Source: Klebsiella sp. RHBSTW-00484 (lineage in GTDB: Bacteria; Pseudomonadota; Gammaproteobacteria; Enterobacterales; Enterobacteriaceae). From it: a DNA stretch of 64,000 bases. The notes below the pieces were generated by a model. The model made no database searches and was not told the DNA's origin. It saw only the letters and a list, made by a program, of their open reading frames with translations. The position numbers and the translations under genes were made by a program. Shown here in pieces: positions 25,457 to 38,558 of this stretch (position 1 is the stretch's first letter; each line of letters starts with the position of its first letter). The stretch covers positions 2,790,001-2,854,000 of the forward strand of contig NZ_CP055481.1 of NCBI RefSeq assembly GCF_013705725.1, in the 5' to 3' direction.

Positions 25457-26758
25457 TCAGGTAGAGGTAAAATCAGGCAACTGGTGGTAGATAGGCCAGC
25501 TAAAACAGAAACTTGCCCCGCCCAATGGACTGGCGTCGCAATGAACCTCTCCGGCCATCGCCAGGGCGATACTGTGCACGATAGCCAGGCCGAGACCGCA
25601 GCCGCCGGTGGCGCGGTCACGGCTGGGGTCGAGGCGGACAAATGGCTCAAAAATCCGCTCCCGTTCATCAGGCGCAATCCCCGGACCATCGTCTTCTACC
25701 CACAACGTCGCACGCGAGCCTTCTAGCGTTAGGCTCACTTGAATCCGTTGATGACTGTAGCGCAGGGCATTGTTGACCAGATTATCCAGCACGCGTTCCA
25801 TCAGACGCATATCCAGCGCGCCATAATTTCCGGGGATGACCTTACTCAGCGTCACCTCGCGCTGTGGGTTAACCATCTGAATGTCTTCAATGTGAGCGCT
25901 GATCCACGCCGGGAAGTTGGGGGTGGTGAGCTTCAGTTCGTTTTGCGGGCGGTCAAGACGGGCGTAGGTCAATAGCTCCTCAATCAAAGCTTCCAGTTGG
26001 CCAATATCGCGGTTTAGCGCCAGCGATTCCGCTTCAGTCAGATTCTCGCTCATCTCCAGGCGATAGCGCAGACGAACCAGCGGCGTGCGCAGTTCATGAG
26101 CGATACCGTCAATCAGCTGTTTCTTGCTGGCAATGAGCGCATTGATGTTATCGGCCATCTGGTTAAACGCCACGCCCAGACGCTCAAAGCTGGACATGCT
26201 GTCAAAATGAATTCGCTCGGTCAGATGTCCTTCACCAAAGCGCTGGGCGGCGGTCTCGATTCGCAGCATGTCCTGCCAGTGGGGGCGCATCCAGATAAAT
26301 ACCGGGAAGGCCAGCGAGATAGCGATAAAAGCCATCAGCGCGATATCCAGTAGCCGCATCTCGTGCAGAAAATAGAGATAGGGCACCGGGCCAACAGAAA
26401 GGACATAGTGGCTGCGCGGTATTCGCTGGATAAAAGTGTACTGGTCATCGAGGGCGACAATATCCCCGGCGCGCAGATGCTGCATCGAATTTTCCGAGAG
26501 CTTAAATTTGCTGATCGGTTCGATATGCAGGTCGAAGGAAAGATTCAGGTCCAGTTCTTTGAGGGTTTTGCTCCAGTCGCGAGGTGGGATCTCCCGCAGC
26601 TCGCTACGCATCAGATACAGCGAGCTTTTCATCAGGTCGTCCAGCGACTGACGGCCTGCGCGCTCGGCGGTGAATTTGTACACCAGACCGACCATCATGG
26701 TCATCACCAGGAAACAAACGAACAGCAGCAGGTAAAACTGCACAAACAGTTTCTTCAT
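25457..26758 (-). CDS. rstB: RstB sensor histidine kinase
   Basis: This 433-aa protein has TM1 near residues 4-26, a periplasmic domain, TM2 near 135-155, HAMP, a HisKA domain with GIAHELRTPLVRLRYRLE (phospho-acceptor His), and a HATPase with N, G1 (VEDDGPGIA) and G2 (GCGLGLAIVHS) boxes. It matches E. coli RstB throughout. It works with RstA in acid and PhoP-linked envelope responses. It lies 15 bp behind rstA on the same strand. Confidence 0.95.
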   Translation of the reverse strand: MKKLFVQFYLLLFVCFLVMTMMVGLVYKFTAERAGRQSLDDLMKSSLYLMRSELREIPPRDWSKTLKELDLNLSFDLHIEPISKFKLSENSMQHLRAGDIVALDDQYTFIQRIPRSHYVLSVGPVPYLYFLHEMRLLDIALMAFIAISLAFPVFIWMRPHWQDMLRIETAAQRFGEGHLTERIHFDSMSSFERLGVAFNQMADNINALIASKKQLIDGIAHELRTPLVRLRYRLEMSENLTEAESLALNRDIGQLEALIEELLTYARLDRPQNELKLTTPNFPAWISAHIEDIQMVNPQREVTLSKVIPGNYGALDMRLMERVLDNLVNNALRYSHQRIQVSLTLEGSRATLWVEDDGPGIAPDERERIFEPFVRLDPSRDRATGGCGLGLAIVHSIALAMAGEVHCDASPLGGASFCFSWPIYHQLPDFTST

Positions 26759-26773
26759 AGCCAGACCCGTAAA

Positions 26774-27490
26774 TTAATTATCCCAGGCGTGCGGGGCGAA
26801 CAGATAGCCTTTATTGCGCACCGTCTTGATGCGATACGGCTCAGTCGCGTTATCGAGAAGCTTTTTGCGCAGCCGTGAGATAGCAACATCAACGCTGCGG
26901 TCCATTCCGTCGTAGGTCACGCCGCGCAGGTTTTTCAGCAGAGCGTCGCGGTCCATAATTTGTCCAGCATGGGTTGCCAGCTCCCACAGTAGATCGAAGT
27001 CTGCCGTGGACAGCGCGATGCTTTCGCCGCTCAACATCACCTGGCGATTGACCGGGTCAATGCTCAGGGATCCAAACGTGATGGCTTTATGCGGCGTGAG
27101 CGAGGAGGGCGCTCCGCCTGCTGGTGTGGTGATATGTTGACGCAGATGCAGGCGCAAACGAGCCAACAGTACGGCGGGTGGAGTGGTTTTCAGAATATAA
27201 TCGCTGGCACCCATTTCGAGCGATAAAATATGGTTCATATCGCTGTCAAGAGAGGTCAGCAGCACGATTGGGCCCTGCCACTGGCCGCGTAAATCCCGGC
27301 ACAGCGTCATACCGTCTTTACCGGGTAACATGATATCCAGTAGCACCAGATCCGGCTTTTCTCGAGCGATGACTTCTTCCGCCCGGTCTCCACGCGGCTC
27401 CACGATGACATCCATATCGTGTTTTCCCAGATAAGCGGCGATGAGCGCACCAACTTCCGGCTCATCCTCAACATAAACGATTTTATTCAT
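26774..27490 (-). CDS. rstA: RstA response regulator (OmpR/PhoB family)
   Basis: This 238-aa protein has a receiver domain (VEDEPEVGALIAAYL; phospho-acceptor Asp in LVLLDIMLPG) and a winged-helix DNA-binding domain (residues about 135-235, DVAISRLRKKL and IKTVRNKGYLF). It is the first gene of rstAB. In E. coli the operon is activated by PhoP; a partial PhoP-box-like sequence lies upstream. Confidence 0.95.
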   Translation of the reverse strand: MNKIVYVEDEPEVGALIAAYLGKHDMDVIVEPRGDRAEEVIAREKPDLVLLDIMLPGKDGMTLCRDLRGQWQGPIVLLTSLDSDMNHILSLEMGASDYILKTTPPAVLLARLRLHLRQHITTPAGGAPSSLTPHKAITFGSLSIDPVNRQVMLSGESIALSTADFDLLWELATHAGQIMDRDALLKNLRGVTYDGMDRSVDVAISRLRKKLLDNATEPYRIKTVRNKGYLFAPHAWDN

Positions 27491-27546
27491 ATTTTATGCG
27501 TATATGTAAAAGGGCTAACATACACTGCGATTAATTTACCTGCCAT

Positions 27547-27562
27547 TACTCTTTTATAAACA
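27547..27562 (-). promoter_or_regulatory. Possible PhoP-box half-sites upstream of rstA
   Basis: On the minus strand TGTTTATAAAAGAGTA holds a perfect first PhoP half (TGTTTA) and a poor second half after 5 nt. The position, about 57-72 bp upstream of the rstA ATG, is plausible. The match is weak. Confidence 0.28.
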
Positions 27563-27617
27563 AATGTTCTTCCGTTATGCTGCGGGTACTTGTTGTTTAA
27601 ATGTTAAGGCAAAAGGA

Positions 27618-27953
27618 ATGGGGTTGTTGATTAAAGCGCTGCTCGGGGCGCTGGTGGTTGTCCTGATCGGCGTACTGTCCAAAACGAAAAATTACTATAT
27701 CGCCGGGTTAATTCCACTCTTTCCTACCTTCGCGCTGATTGCACACTATATCGTCGCCAGCGAACGGGGCATTGAAGCACTGCGGACTACCATTGTGTTC
27801 GGCATGTGGTCAATCATTCCGTACTTTATCTATCTGCTTTCGCTGTGGTATTTCACCGGGGTGATGCGCCTGCCGTTTGCTCTGGCAGGTGCTGTCGTGT
27901 GTTGGAGTCTTTGCGCGTGGCTGTTAATTATCGGCTGGAGCCGCTTTCACTAA
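27618..27953 (+). CDS. ydgC: YdgC, GlpM-family inner-membrane protein
   Basis: This 111-aa, strongly hydrophobic protein has about four membrane helices (residues 4-22, 28-46, 58-78, 84-106) and starts MGLLIKALLGALVVVLIGVL after AAAGGA. It matches E. coli YdgC, a GlpM-like protein; GlpM in Pseudomonas affects alginate and glycerol metabolism, but the role here is unknown. It is divergent from rstA and its end overlaps the convergent folM by 4 bp. Confidence 0.92.
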   Translation: MGLLIKALLGALVVVLIGVLSKTKNYYIAGLIPLFPTFALIAHYIVASERGIEALRTTIVFGMWSIIPYFIYLLSLWYFTGVMRLPFALAGAVVCWSLCAWLLIIGWSRFH

Positions 27954-28675
27954 CGCAGATGACGGCCGCCGTCGACGGCGAATGAGCGGCCAGTCACATA
28001 GCCACTACTGAATAGATATTCGATAAGGTCGATAATCTCTTTTTCGCCCGGGGCAATTTTCATCAGCGATTTGTCCAGCGCCTGTCGACGGTACTCTGCA
28101 TCGTCGCCTTCATTAAACAGGATAAGCGATGGGGCAATGGCGTTGACTTTAATTTCCGGTGCCAGCTTGCGGGCAAACGAGCGGCTCATGTTATCCAGCG
28201 CGGCCTTACTGGCGGCGTAGGCAATATGTTTATCGCTGCCGCGTTCCACGACGTAATCGGTGATGTGAATAATATCGCTGGCAGCATGGCCGTGACCGCT
28301 CAGCAGGCTTTCCAGCGCATGGTTAAGCAGGTAGGGCGCGTTGACGTGAATTTGCATCATGCTGGCAAGCACCGTGGTTAACGCAATTCCCGGCTTTTCC
28401 GCCATCCAGCCGCTGGCGTTATGAATGATGGCTCGCAGACCGCTGCTGGCGTGCGCTTTCACCTCTTCAGCGAAAGCCAGAATGCTTTCGTCGGTGCTGA
28501 AATCCGCATGCAAACAGATAGCCCCGGCGTCACGCAGAGCGTCGATAGCCGGATAGTACGTGCGGTAGCTGATGATAACGGGCTGTTGTTGTGTCAAAAA
28601 ATGGTGGGCCAGGGCGAGGCCAATACGACGACCTCCGCCTGTTATCAGAATCGGGCGAGGCTGGATTTCAGCCAT
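27950..28675 (-). CDS. folM: FolM, dihydromonapterin reductase
   Basis: This 241-aa short-chain dehydrogenase has GGGRRIGLALAHHFL as the NADPH-binding turn (an RR-type glycine motif typical of pteridine reductases), HNASGW, and the YAASK catalytic Tyr/Lys pair. E. coli FolM (240 aa) reduces dihydromonapterin to tetrahydromonapterin and has weak dihydrofolate reductase activity. ATG 28675 has AAGGAGATACCC upstream. It lies 36 bp downstream of ydgI on the same strand. Confidence 0.93.
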   Translation of the reverse strand: MAEIQPRPILITGGGRRIGLALAHHFLTQQQPVIISYRTYYPAIDALRDAGAICLHADFSTDESILAFAEEVKAHASSGLRAIIHNASGWMAEKPGIALTTVLASMMQIHVNAPYLLNHALESLLSGHGHAASDIIHITDYVVERGSDKHIAYAASKAALDNMSRSFARKLAPEIKVNAIAPSLILFNEGDDAEYRRQALDKSLMKIAPGEKEIIDLIEYLFSSGYVTGRSFAVDGGRHLR

Positions 28676-28711
28676 GGGTATCTCCTTTGAGTTCAGCGGT
28701 AGGGCAACCGC

Positions 28712-30094
28712 TTACCCCACCAGCATCCACGTTGCCGGTACGGCGGCAACCAGCAAAAAACCAATTAATGCCAATTCACGGCGTTTGAGCGAGCGATCGT
28801 GCTGGTGTGTACGACGGGCATACAGGAAAACCAGAAGACCCGGGGCGTAAAGTATCACCGACATCAGCAAATGCACAGGGCCGGACGCATATAATAACCA
28901 TAAGCCATAAATGCAGGCTCCGACACCCACAGCCTTATGCAGCGGGCGGGCCGCAATCTTCAGCAGAAACGCGCCAACGAGGAAATAGGGGACCAGAATC
29001 ATCTCGGAAGCGATAGTCAGTAGCGTGTTGTAATCCGATCCGGTGAGCCAGATCAGCACCAGTGAAACCTGCACGCTGATATTGGTGAGCCACAACGAAG
29101 CCGACGGTGCGTTATTTTTATTCTGCCGGGCGAAGAGACGCGGGAACGCTTTATGCGTTGCCGCCAGAAAAGGGACTTCCGCTGCCATAATTGTCCAGCT
29201 CAGATACGCCCCGCAAACTGAGATAATCAGCCCTGCGGCGATAACAATCTCGCCCCATGACCCCATCATTTTGACCATCAACCCGGCCATCGAGGGATTA
29301 CGAATTTCCGCCAGCTCAGCGCGCGGAACCACGCCCAAAGAGAGCAGTGTCACCAGCAGATACACCGCCAGGGCTGACAGCACCGCCAGCAGCGTGGCGC
29401 GTCCTACGTCCTGTTTATTGCGAGCGCGGGCGGAAACCACTACCGCGCCTTCAACGCCGATAAACACCCACAAGGTGATCAGCATGGTGTTTTTCACCTG
29501 CTCCCACACCGGAACGCCTAGCGCCAGGCCGCTAAAATCGAGGCGGAAAGTCTCCAGGCGAAACGCGATGGCGGCCAACGCGACAAACGCGCCCAGCGGC
29601 AATAGCTTAGCGAGCGTTGCGGCCAGGTTGATACCCGCTGCCGTCTGCACCCCGCGCAGAACGAGGAAATGCACTACCCACAGCAGTACGGAAGCCCCCA
29701 CGATTGACTGCCAGGTGTTGCCATCGCCAAACAGGCGCAGTTCTGGGGTATCGGTAAAAAAGCTTAGGGCGGAGAAAACGATAACCAGGTAGGAGACATT
29801 AGCGATAACCGCGCACAGCCAGTAGCCCCATGCAGAGCAGAAGCCAATCAGCTCACCAAAACCTTCGCGGGCGTAGGTAAAAATGCCGCCGTCGAGTTCG
29901 GGGCGAATTCGGGTCAGCAGCAGCATGGCGAAGGCAAGAAACAGAATTCCCACACCGGTAATCGCCCAGCCGATAAGCAGAGCGGAAGGGCTGGCGACGG
30001 CCGCCATGTTCTGCGGCAAACTGAATACACCTGCACCCAGCATCGAGCTGAGCACCAACGCGGTCAGGGCGCTAAGGCCCAGTTTCTTATCCAT
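28712..30094 (-). CDS. ydgI: YdgI, ArcD-like basic amino acid antiporter/permease
   Basis: This 460-aa APC-superfamily transporter has about 12 membrane helices. The N-terminus LSALTALVLSSMLGAGVFSLPQNMA holds the substrate-binding GAGVF turn of basic amino acid/polyamine antiporters. It matches E. coli YdgI, a predicted arginine/ornithine-type antiporter without proven substrate. It lies between ydgH and folM as in E. coli, all on the same strand. Confidence 0.9.
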   Translation of the reverse strand: MDKKLGLSALTALVLSSMLGAGVFSLPQNMAAVASPSALLIGWAITGVGILFLAFAMLLLTRIRPELDGGIFTYAREGFGELIGFCSAWGYWLCAVIANVSYLVIVFSALSFFTDTPELRLFGDGNTWQSIVGASVLLWVVHFLVLRGVQTAAGINLAATLAKLLPLGAFVALAAIAFRLETFRLDFSGLALGVPVWEQVKNTMLITLWVFIGVEGAVVVSARARNKQDVGRATLLAVLSALAVYLLVTLLSLGVVPRAELAEIRNPSMAGLMVKMMGSWGEIVIAAGLIISVCGAYLSWTIMAAEVPFLAATHKAFPRLFARQNKNNAPSASLWLTNISVQVSLVLIWLTGSDYNTLLTIASEMILVPYFLVGAFLLKIAARPLHKAVGVGACIYGLWLLYASGPVHLLMSVILYAPGLLVFLYARRTHQHDRSLKRRELALIGFLLVAAVPATWMLVG

Positions 30095-30230
30095 TGCATT
30101 CCCGAGGTGATAACCATAAAGCTAAGAATATTTATTTTGCGAAATCGCATAAAAATGGAGGATTGCGCTAAGGCGCGGGATTTTACGGAGTGTTTTGTAT
30201 GCATGCAATGGAGAGAAATGAAAAAAAGCA

Positions 30231-30256
30231 AAAAGGCGACAAAGCGTCGCCTTTTT
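30231..30256 (-). terminator. ydgH terminator
   Basis: AAAAGGCGAC and GTCGCCTTTT form a 10-bp stem with a short loop and A/T runs on both sides, 18 bp past the ydgH stop on the minus strand. Confidence 0.88.
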
Positions 30257-30273
30257 GTTCAGTCGGGGAACTG

Positions 30274-31224
30274 TTATTTGTACAGATCGGCGCTGATGGT
30301 GATGTTGCCACCACGTTCCTGCCACTGACGGGTGATGTGATAGTACTTCGCGCCTTTCTTCGCTGCGCGTTTTGCCGTCTGGTAAGAGATTTCAGTCATG
30401 TTACCGTAGTTGCCGGTGAACTTGATGCTGTCATAAGGAACCATTTGTGCGGCAGTGACCTTGTTCACTTCTTCAACTTTAGTACCATCCGGTAGCGTGA
30501 CAGTGTAACGCCCACCTTTAGAGGATTGCGTTTCAAAGAAGCGACCTACGCCAGTACCTGAACCCACGGCTGCGGTGGTAGCAACGCCTGGAATTTCAAC
30601 TTTTTTGGCTGCGTCGCCGCCTTCAGCCAGCGCTGCGCGACCCGCTTCTGAATCCGCAGGAATGGCATCTGCGCTTTGCAGAACACGTTTTTTGGCATCA
30701 GCTTTGTAGATGTAAGCGGTAATACGCTGGTTGCCGCCCTGGTTAGCATCAACCTGACGCACGATAAAGAAGGAGGCTGCGCCTTTGGCTTTCGCCGCTT
30801 TGGTGATGGCGTCGTTAACTTCCGGCTGGCTGCGATAGAAGCCCTGGACGGTGACGGTATCAAACGGTTCCAGCTCAACGGCCTGGTCTTTAGGCAATTC
30901 CATGACGCCGTTGATAATGCGATTTTTTGGCGCGTCGGCCTGCGGGGCGTTTTCTTTATAAAAATCTGCCGTTACGCGCAAATTGCCGCCGCTGCCAAAA
31001 TCAGACGTGTCGACAACATAAAAGGAAGCCGCGCCTTCTTTGTCCGCTTTACGGGAAACGGCCTGCACCGCATCGCCGATGGCGTTAAAACGGCCAGTGA
31101 CCTCTACGCGGTCGTAGGGCTTCAGCGCTGCCGCCTGCTCTGGAGTCAGCTCGGTCGCTGCATGCGCAGACAACGCGGTCGTAGCCAGAAGAGCAGACGC
31201 CAGGAGTGAGTTCTTAAGCTTCAT
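30274..31224 (-). CDS. ydgH: YdgH, triple-DUF1471 (BhsA/YhcN-like) envelope protein
   Basis: This 316-aa periplasmic protein has signal peptide MKLKNSLLASALLATTALSA. It contains three homologous units that each begin with a F/YD-x-V/I motif (YDRVEVTGRF, FDTVTVQGFY, YDSIKFTGNY) and end in DFYK, YIYK and DLYK, i.e. three DUF1471 domains joined by linkers. Single-domain relatives (BhsA, YhcN) respond to stress and act in the envelope; in E. coli YdgH has been linked to phospholipid and cyclic ECA transport. It is divergent from pntA. Confidence 0.92.
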   Translation of the reverse strand: MKLKNSLLASALLATTALSAHAATELTPEQAAALKPYDRVEVTGRFNAIGDAVQAVSRKADKEGAASFYVVDTSDFGSGGNLRVTADFYKENAPQADAPKNRIINGVMELPKDQAVELEPFDTVTVQGFYRSQPEVNDAITKAAKAKGAASFFIVRQVDANQGGNQRITAYIYKADAKKRVLQSADAIPADSEAGRAALAEGGDAAKKVEIPGVATTAAVGSGTGVGRFFETQSSKGGRYTVTLPDGTKVEEVNKVTAAQMVPYDSIKFTGNYGNMTEISYQTAKRAAKKGAKYYHITRQWQERGGNITISADLYK

Positions 31225-33275
<2,051 letters not shown>

Positions 33276-33282
33276 GGGGTAA

Positions 33283-34674
<1,392 letters not shown>

Positions 34675-34708
34675 TGTAAAGCGTTTAATTTAAAACGTTT
34701 ACTTCTTA

Positions 34709-34734
34709 AGCCGTCTCTTCTGAGACGGCTTTTT
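34709..34734 (+). terminator. pntAB terminator
   Basis: AGCCGTCTC-TTCT-GAGACGGCT followed by TTTT: a 9-bp stem and U run 34 bp past the pntB stop. Confidence 0.9.
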
Positions 34735-34823
34735 CATATGCATGATGAAGCCATGAATTGCTCATAAAATAGTCAGTCCGCAGTGTTATACTCAGTTCGT
34801 TTTCCCACCAAACTGAGGATATT

Positions 34824-35012
34824 ATGGATACCGAGTTAACCCCCACGCAATTGGCCATCGAATTTCTGCGTCGTGACCTCACCGTTTTAACCCCTGCGCA
34901 GTACCTGAAAAAGCTAAAACTGCTGGAGCTGGAGTTTGCCGACTTAATGGCGCTCTCATCCATGGAGCTTAAAGAAGAGATCGATCACGCCTGGCGTTTA
35001 GGTATCCACTAA
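34824..35012 (+). CDS. ydiH: YdiH-like small protein
   Basis: This 62-aa, helical, soluble protein contains LTPTQLAIEFLRRDLTVLTP, AQYLKKLKLLELEFADL and LKEEIDHAWRLGIH. It agrees with my recollection of E. coli YdiH (PTQLAIEFLRRDQSNLSPAQYL). No function is known. GAGGATATT precedes the ATG. It stands alone between two terminators and converges on uspE. Confidence 0.7.
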   Translation: MDTELTPTQLAIEFLRRDLTVLTPAQYLKKLKLLELEFADLMALSSMELKEEIDHAWRLGIH

Positions 35013-35082
35013 CGTTTCGTTACCGACATTTGCTGTTGATGACAGGGGCCATAAAGGGCCCTTTATTTTTGCCTTGAACATA

Positions 35083-35115
35083 AAAAAATCCCCCGCGCAG
35101 GCAGGGGATTTTTTT
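35083..35115. terminator. Bidirectional terminator between ydiH and uspE
   Basis: AAAAAAATCCCC and GGGGATTTTTTT form a stem with long A and T runs on either side, so it works in both directions. A second, weaker stem (GGGCC/GGCCC) lies at 35044-35061. Confidence 0.9.
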
Positions 35116-35139
35116 TATTACAGTCTATTTAAGCGCTGG

Positions 35140-36090
35140 CTAATCGTCTTCGTCGTCATCCAGTTCAACCGGCGTCTGGTACTGATCTGGTTTCAGCGCC
35201 AGCAGGTCGCAGCGCAGGTGATCGATAACCTGTTCGGCAGTATTGCCGAGGAAGGCCGCCGATAACCCGGTGCGCCCGATGGTACCCAGCACCACAATCC
35301 CTGCCTGCAGATGCTCAGACAGGTCGGGAATCACCTCTTCAGGTAGACCTTTCTCAACGTGGGTGCGGCTTTCATCAATGCTGAATTTCTGTCGTAACGC
35401 TTTCATCGCCAGCAGATGCTGACCGCGAATGGCGTCGTTATAGATACTGGGGTCAAAATCAGGCAGTTCAATCGCGATATTGATTGGCGTTACCGGATAA
35501 GCGCCCACCAGATGGACCTCGGTATGGTTAACCTGTTCCGCCAGTTCAATTGTTTCTCTTACCAGCTTCTCATTGAGCGCGTTGTGGTAATTCTCTTCGC
35601 TGGCGAGGTTGACCGCCACCAGCGCTTTACCCCCTTCCGGCCATGGCTGATCTTTGACCATCCACACCGGACATGGACATTTGCGCAGCAGATGCCAGTC
35701 TGTCGGGGTGAAAATGACCGCTTCCAGCCGGTCGTGCTGGTGCGCCATCTTCAGGACCAAATCATGCTTATCGCTGATGATTTCCTGAATAATGGCCTCA
35801 AAGGGACGGTTGTGCCATACCACTTTGATGTCGATGGGAATACCGGAATCAATATAAAATTTGGCCTGCTCGCGGATCCAGGCGCTACGCTGGCTGATAA
35901 CGCCCTGGCGCATGGCCGTGCGTTCATCAGGTGACAGCAGGGTGGTCATCTCATAGGAAAAATCATAGATCGGCAAAAAGGCTTTGATGCGTCCACCAAT
36001 CCTTTGGTGCAGATACACCGCACGCCGCAATGCAGGCTGGTCGTCCTGATTGGGGTCAATTACTACCAGCATGTTCTGATACTTTGCCAT
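35140..36090 (-). CDS. uspE: UspE, tandem universal stress protein
   Basis: This 316-aa protein contains two Usp domains in tandem, beginning with [21 protein letters not shown] and, at about residue 160, [18 protein letters not shown]. The second ends with the [21 protein letters not shown] nucleotide-binding motif. It matches E. coli UspE in length. It is a cytoplasmic stress protein that promotes cell aggregation. The start MAKYQNML is conserved and follows AAGGAGACC. Confidence 0.95.
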   Translation of the reverse strand: MAKYQNMLVVIDPNQDDQPALRRAVYLHQRIGGRIKAFLPIYDFSYEMTTLLSPDERTAMRQGVISQRSAWIREQAKFYIDSGIPIDIKVVWHNRPFEAIIQEIISDKHDLVLKMAHQHDRLEAVIFTPTDWHLLRKCPCPVWMVKDQPWPEGGKALVAVNLASEENYHNALNEKLVRETIELAEQVNHTEVHLVGAYPVTPINIAIELPDFDPSIYNDAIRGQHLLAMKALRQKFSIDESRTHVEKGLPEEVIPDLSEHLQAGIVVLGTIGRTGLSAAFLGNTAEQVIDHLRCDLLALKPDQYQTPVELDDDEDD

Positions 36091-36229
36091 ACAGGGTCTC
36101 CTTACAACTGTAACCACAGTTCGTAATTAAAAAGATAACCTATATGGATGAAATGAAACAGGGGATGTGCCTGGCCAGATCAACAAATTAGAAAAAAATT
36201 CGCGATCTGGCCCAGTAACAGAAGAGTTA

Positions 36230-36982
36230 TCAGGCGACGTTGCGGGCCTGACCGGCAAGTTGTGCCAGCAGGTCGCTATTTTCGATGGTGATATATTTGC
36301 CTTTGACCGCCAGCATACCGCTTTTCTGGAAACGCCCCAGCAGGCGGCTAATAGTTTCCACCGTCAGACCCAGATAGTTACCGATATCGCCACGGGTCAT
36401 GGTCAGGCGGAACTCACGCGGAGAGAAACCACGCTGAGCGAAGCGACGGGAGAGATTATAGATAAAGGCCGCCAGGCGCTCTTCTGCGTTCTTTTTGGAA
36501 AGCAGCAGGATCATGTCCTGATCTCCTTTGATCTCGCCGCTCATCAGACGCATCATCTGCTGGCGCAGATTCGGCATTTTACCGGAAAGATCGTCCAGGG
36601 TTTCGAAAGGAATCTCGCAGACCATTGAGGTTTCCAGCGCCTGAGCAAAGCTCGGGTGATGGCCGGTGCCGATGGCGTCAAAGCCCACCAGATCGCCCGC
36701 AAGGTGAAAACCGGTAATTTGCTCATCACCCTGTTCAGTGATGGTGTAACTCTTGATGGTGCCAGAACGAATTGCATACAGCGATTTCAGCTCATCACCG
36801 GCTTTGAACAAGGTCTGTCCTTTCTGGATAGGCTTTTTCCGCTCGATGATGTTATCAAGCTGATCAAGCTCATGCTCGTTCAGAGTAAAAGGGATGCAAA
36901 GCTGGCTAATGCTGCAATCCTGGCAATGGATTGCACAACCGCCAGACTGAATGCGTCGTATAATTCGCTTTTCCGGGATCAT
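36230..36982 (-). CDS. fnr: FNR, oxygen-responsive global regulator
   Basis: This 250-aa CRP-family regulator has the [4Fe-4S] Cys set C20, C23, C29 (within [10 protein letters not shown]) plus the distal Cys in SMVCEIPF. The dimerisation helix and the helix-turn-helix [12 protein letters not shown] follow, with the DNA-reading Glu and Arg intact. It senses O2 through cluster loss and switches anaerobic gene expression. A probable own binding site lies upstream. The E. coli neighbours uspE and ogt flank it here too. Confidence 0.97.
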   Translation of the reverse strand: MIPEKRIIRRIQSGGCAIHCQDCSISQLCIPFTLNEHELDQLDNIIERKKPIQKGQTLFKAGDELKSLYAIRSGTIKSYTITEQGDEQITGFHLAGDLVGFDAIGTGHHPSFAQALETSMVCEIPFETLDDLSGKMPNLRQQMMRLMSGEIKGDQDMILLLSKKNAEERLAAFIYNLSRRFAQRGFSPREFRLTMTRGDIGNYLGLTVETISRLLGRFQKSGMLAVKGKYITIENSDLLAQLAGQARNVA

Positions 36983-37002
36983 AAGTCTGCTCAGGCTTTT
37001 AA

Positions 37003-37016
37003 TTGATATTGGTCAA
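37003..37016. promoter_or_regulatory. FNR box in the fnr leader
   Basis: TTGATATTGGTCAA differs from TTGATNNNNATCAA at one base. It is 20 bp upstream of the fnr ATG, the place where FNR represses its own gene in E. coli. Confidence 0.7.
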
Positions 37017-37177
37017 TTTTAACATCTTTTTGGTGAGCAGGTAAGTCTCGAACCTCTGAAACACGTAATATTAAGAGGGTAAATCAATTATCCCTCTTAT
37101 CTGCTTGATTACGAATGAGTTGTCGGAACGTATGAGATTGTAAAATTACCGGAAGATTCCAGAAAAGGCACATACGG

Positions 37178-37693
37178 TCAAAGAAGCAAATATCCCTCGT
37201 GGCGCAATAACCACTCTTTTCGTTGTACGCCGCCAGCGTATCCGGTCATGGTGCCGTTGCGCCCGATCACGCGATGGCAGGGCACCACAATACTGATTGG
37301 GTTGGATCCGTTCGCGGCACCGACCGCGCGCGCAGCACCAGACCGACCCAGCGTTTCCGCGAGCTGGCCGTAGTGCATGACCTGGCCGCAGGGTATGGTG
37401 CGCAGCGCTTTCCAGACTTCACGTTGAAACGGCGTGCCTGCGGTAGCGGTAGGAAGGGTGTCGATAATGCTCAGATCGCCTGCGAAATAGTCGGCGAGCT
37501 TACGGCTTAAATCACCCGGATTTGTGGCGGCAACGCGCTGGTATCCTTCGCGGTGATAGTGCAGATCCAGCAGTTGCTCCATGCGATCGCTATGCTCTTC
37601 CCACTCCACGGCGCGTAGTAGGTATTGCTCGTCGCAAATGATCCACAGCGGCCCCATTGGGGTATCGATTTTATCCTGCAGCAGCGTCAGCAT
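37178..37693 (-). CDS. ogt: Methylated-DNA-protein-cysteine methyltransferase
   Basis: This 171-aa suicide repair protein removes O6-alkyl groups from guanine. It has the acceptor motif [10 protein letters not shown] and the DNA-binding helix with [14 protein letters not shown]. It matches E. coli Ogt (171 aa). It lies downstream of fnr with the same orientation. The abg genes that separate ogt from smrA in E. coli are absent; an ERIC repeat occupies the gap. Confidence 0.95.
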   Translation of the reverse strand: MLTLLQDKIDTPMGPLWIICDEQYLLRAVEWEEHSDRMEQLLDLHYHREGYQRVAATNPGDLSRKLADYFAGDLSIIDTLPTATAGTPFQREVWKALRTIPCGQVMHYGQLAETLGRSGAARAVGAANGSNPISIVVPCHRVIGRNGTMTGYAGGVQRKEWLLRHEGYLLL

Positions 37694-37752
37694 CGTTATT
37701 CCTCTTCCCTTGTATTAGGCCAACAAGATACCACGTGGCCCGCGCGGGCAAC

Positions 37753-37889
37753 TATACCCGTCATACTTCAAGTTACATGTGCGTTGGCAATAACTCGGCC
37801 CATCCCTGGTCCTCGCCCCTTCGGGGTCAGCACAAGCGCTGTTCAAGGCACTAGTGCCTTGTCCTGCAACTCGAATTATTTAGGGTATA
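37753..37889. repeat. ERIC-type repeat 3, between ogt and smrA
   Basis: The ends are canonical (TATACCCGTCATACTTCAAG and CTCGAATTATTTAGGGTATA), but the middle is about 10 bp longer than the consensus and differs, with inner stems such as GGCACTAGTGCC. It is a diverged ERIC/IRU copy and fills the roughly 300-bp ogt-smrA gap. Confidence 0.75.
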
Positions 37890-37994
37890 TACCCCCAAAA
37901 GATAAACATCTCTGGCGGCAAAACAACGTAAACGGATTGAGGGCGCAGGGTGTCGCCGCTATAGTAATCCCCGGTGGTAGCTGGAGGAACGCGC

Positions 37995-38558
37995 ATGAAT
38001 CTTGACGACAAATCCCTATTTCTTGGCGCTATGGAGGACGTACAGCCTCTGAAGCGCAATAACGACGTTCACTGGCATCCCGAGCGTAACGCTCGCCCCG
38101 TACAACGGGTAGACACCCTGCAGCTCGATAACTGTCTCACCACCGGCTATCTCGATATTGTGCCGTTAGCCACCGCGCTGGAGTTTAAGCGCGAAGGGCT
38201 GCAATCCGGGGTGCTGGATAAACTGCGACGCGGCAAATATAGCCAGCAGGCGAGCCTGAATCTACTGCGTCAGCCGGTTGAACAGTGCCGACAACTGCTG
38301 TTCGCCTTTGTGGTTCAGGCGCAGAAGGAGGGGCTGCGCAATTTGCTGATCGTTCATGGCAAAGGACGCGATGATAATGCTCACGCCAATATCATTCGCA
38401 GCTATCTGGCGCGCTGGCTGGTGGAGCTCCCGGAGGTTCAGGCCTTTTGTACCGCGTTAGGACACCACGGCGGCAGCGGCGCGTGCTACGTTGCTCTGCG
38501 CAAATCTGCCGAGGCAAAACAGGAAAACTGGGAGCGCCACGCCAAACGCAGCCGCTAG
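37995..38558 (+). CDS. smrA: SmrA, Smr-domain DNA endonuclease
   Basis: This 187-aa protein matches E. coli SmrA (YdaL). The C-terminal half is a Smr domain with NLLIVHGKGRDD and GHHGGSGACYVAL motifs; Smr proteins nick DNA or act on RNA. It starts at MNLDDKSLFLGAMEDV after GGAGGAACGCGC. Its stop shares the CTAG of the convergent pcaR stop (4-bp overlap). Confidence 0.93.
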   Translation: MNLDDKSLFLGAMEDVQPLKRNNDVHWHPERNARPVQRVDTLQLDNCLTTGYLDIVPLATALEFKREGLQSGVLDKLRRGKYSQQASLNLLRQPVEQCRQLLFAFVVQAQKEGLRNLLIVHGKGRDDNAHANIIRSYLARWLVELPEVQAFCTALGHHGGSGACYVALRKSAEAKQENWERHAKRSR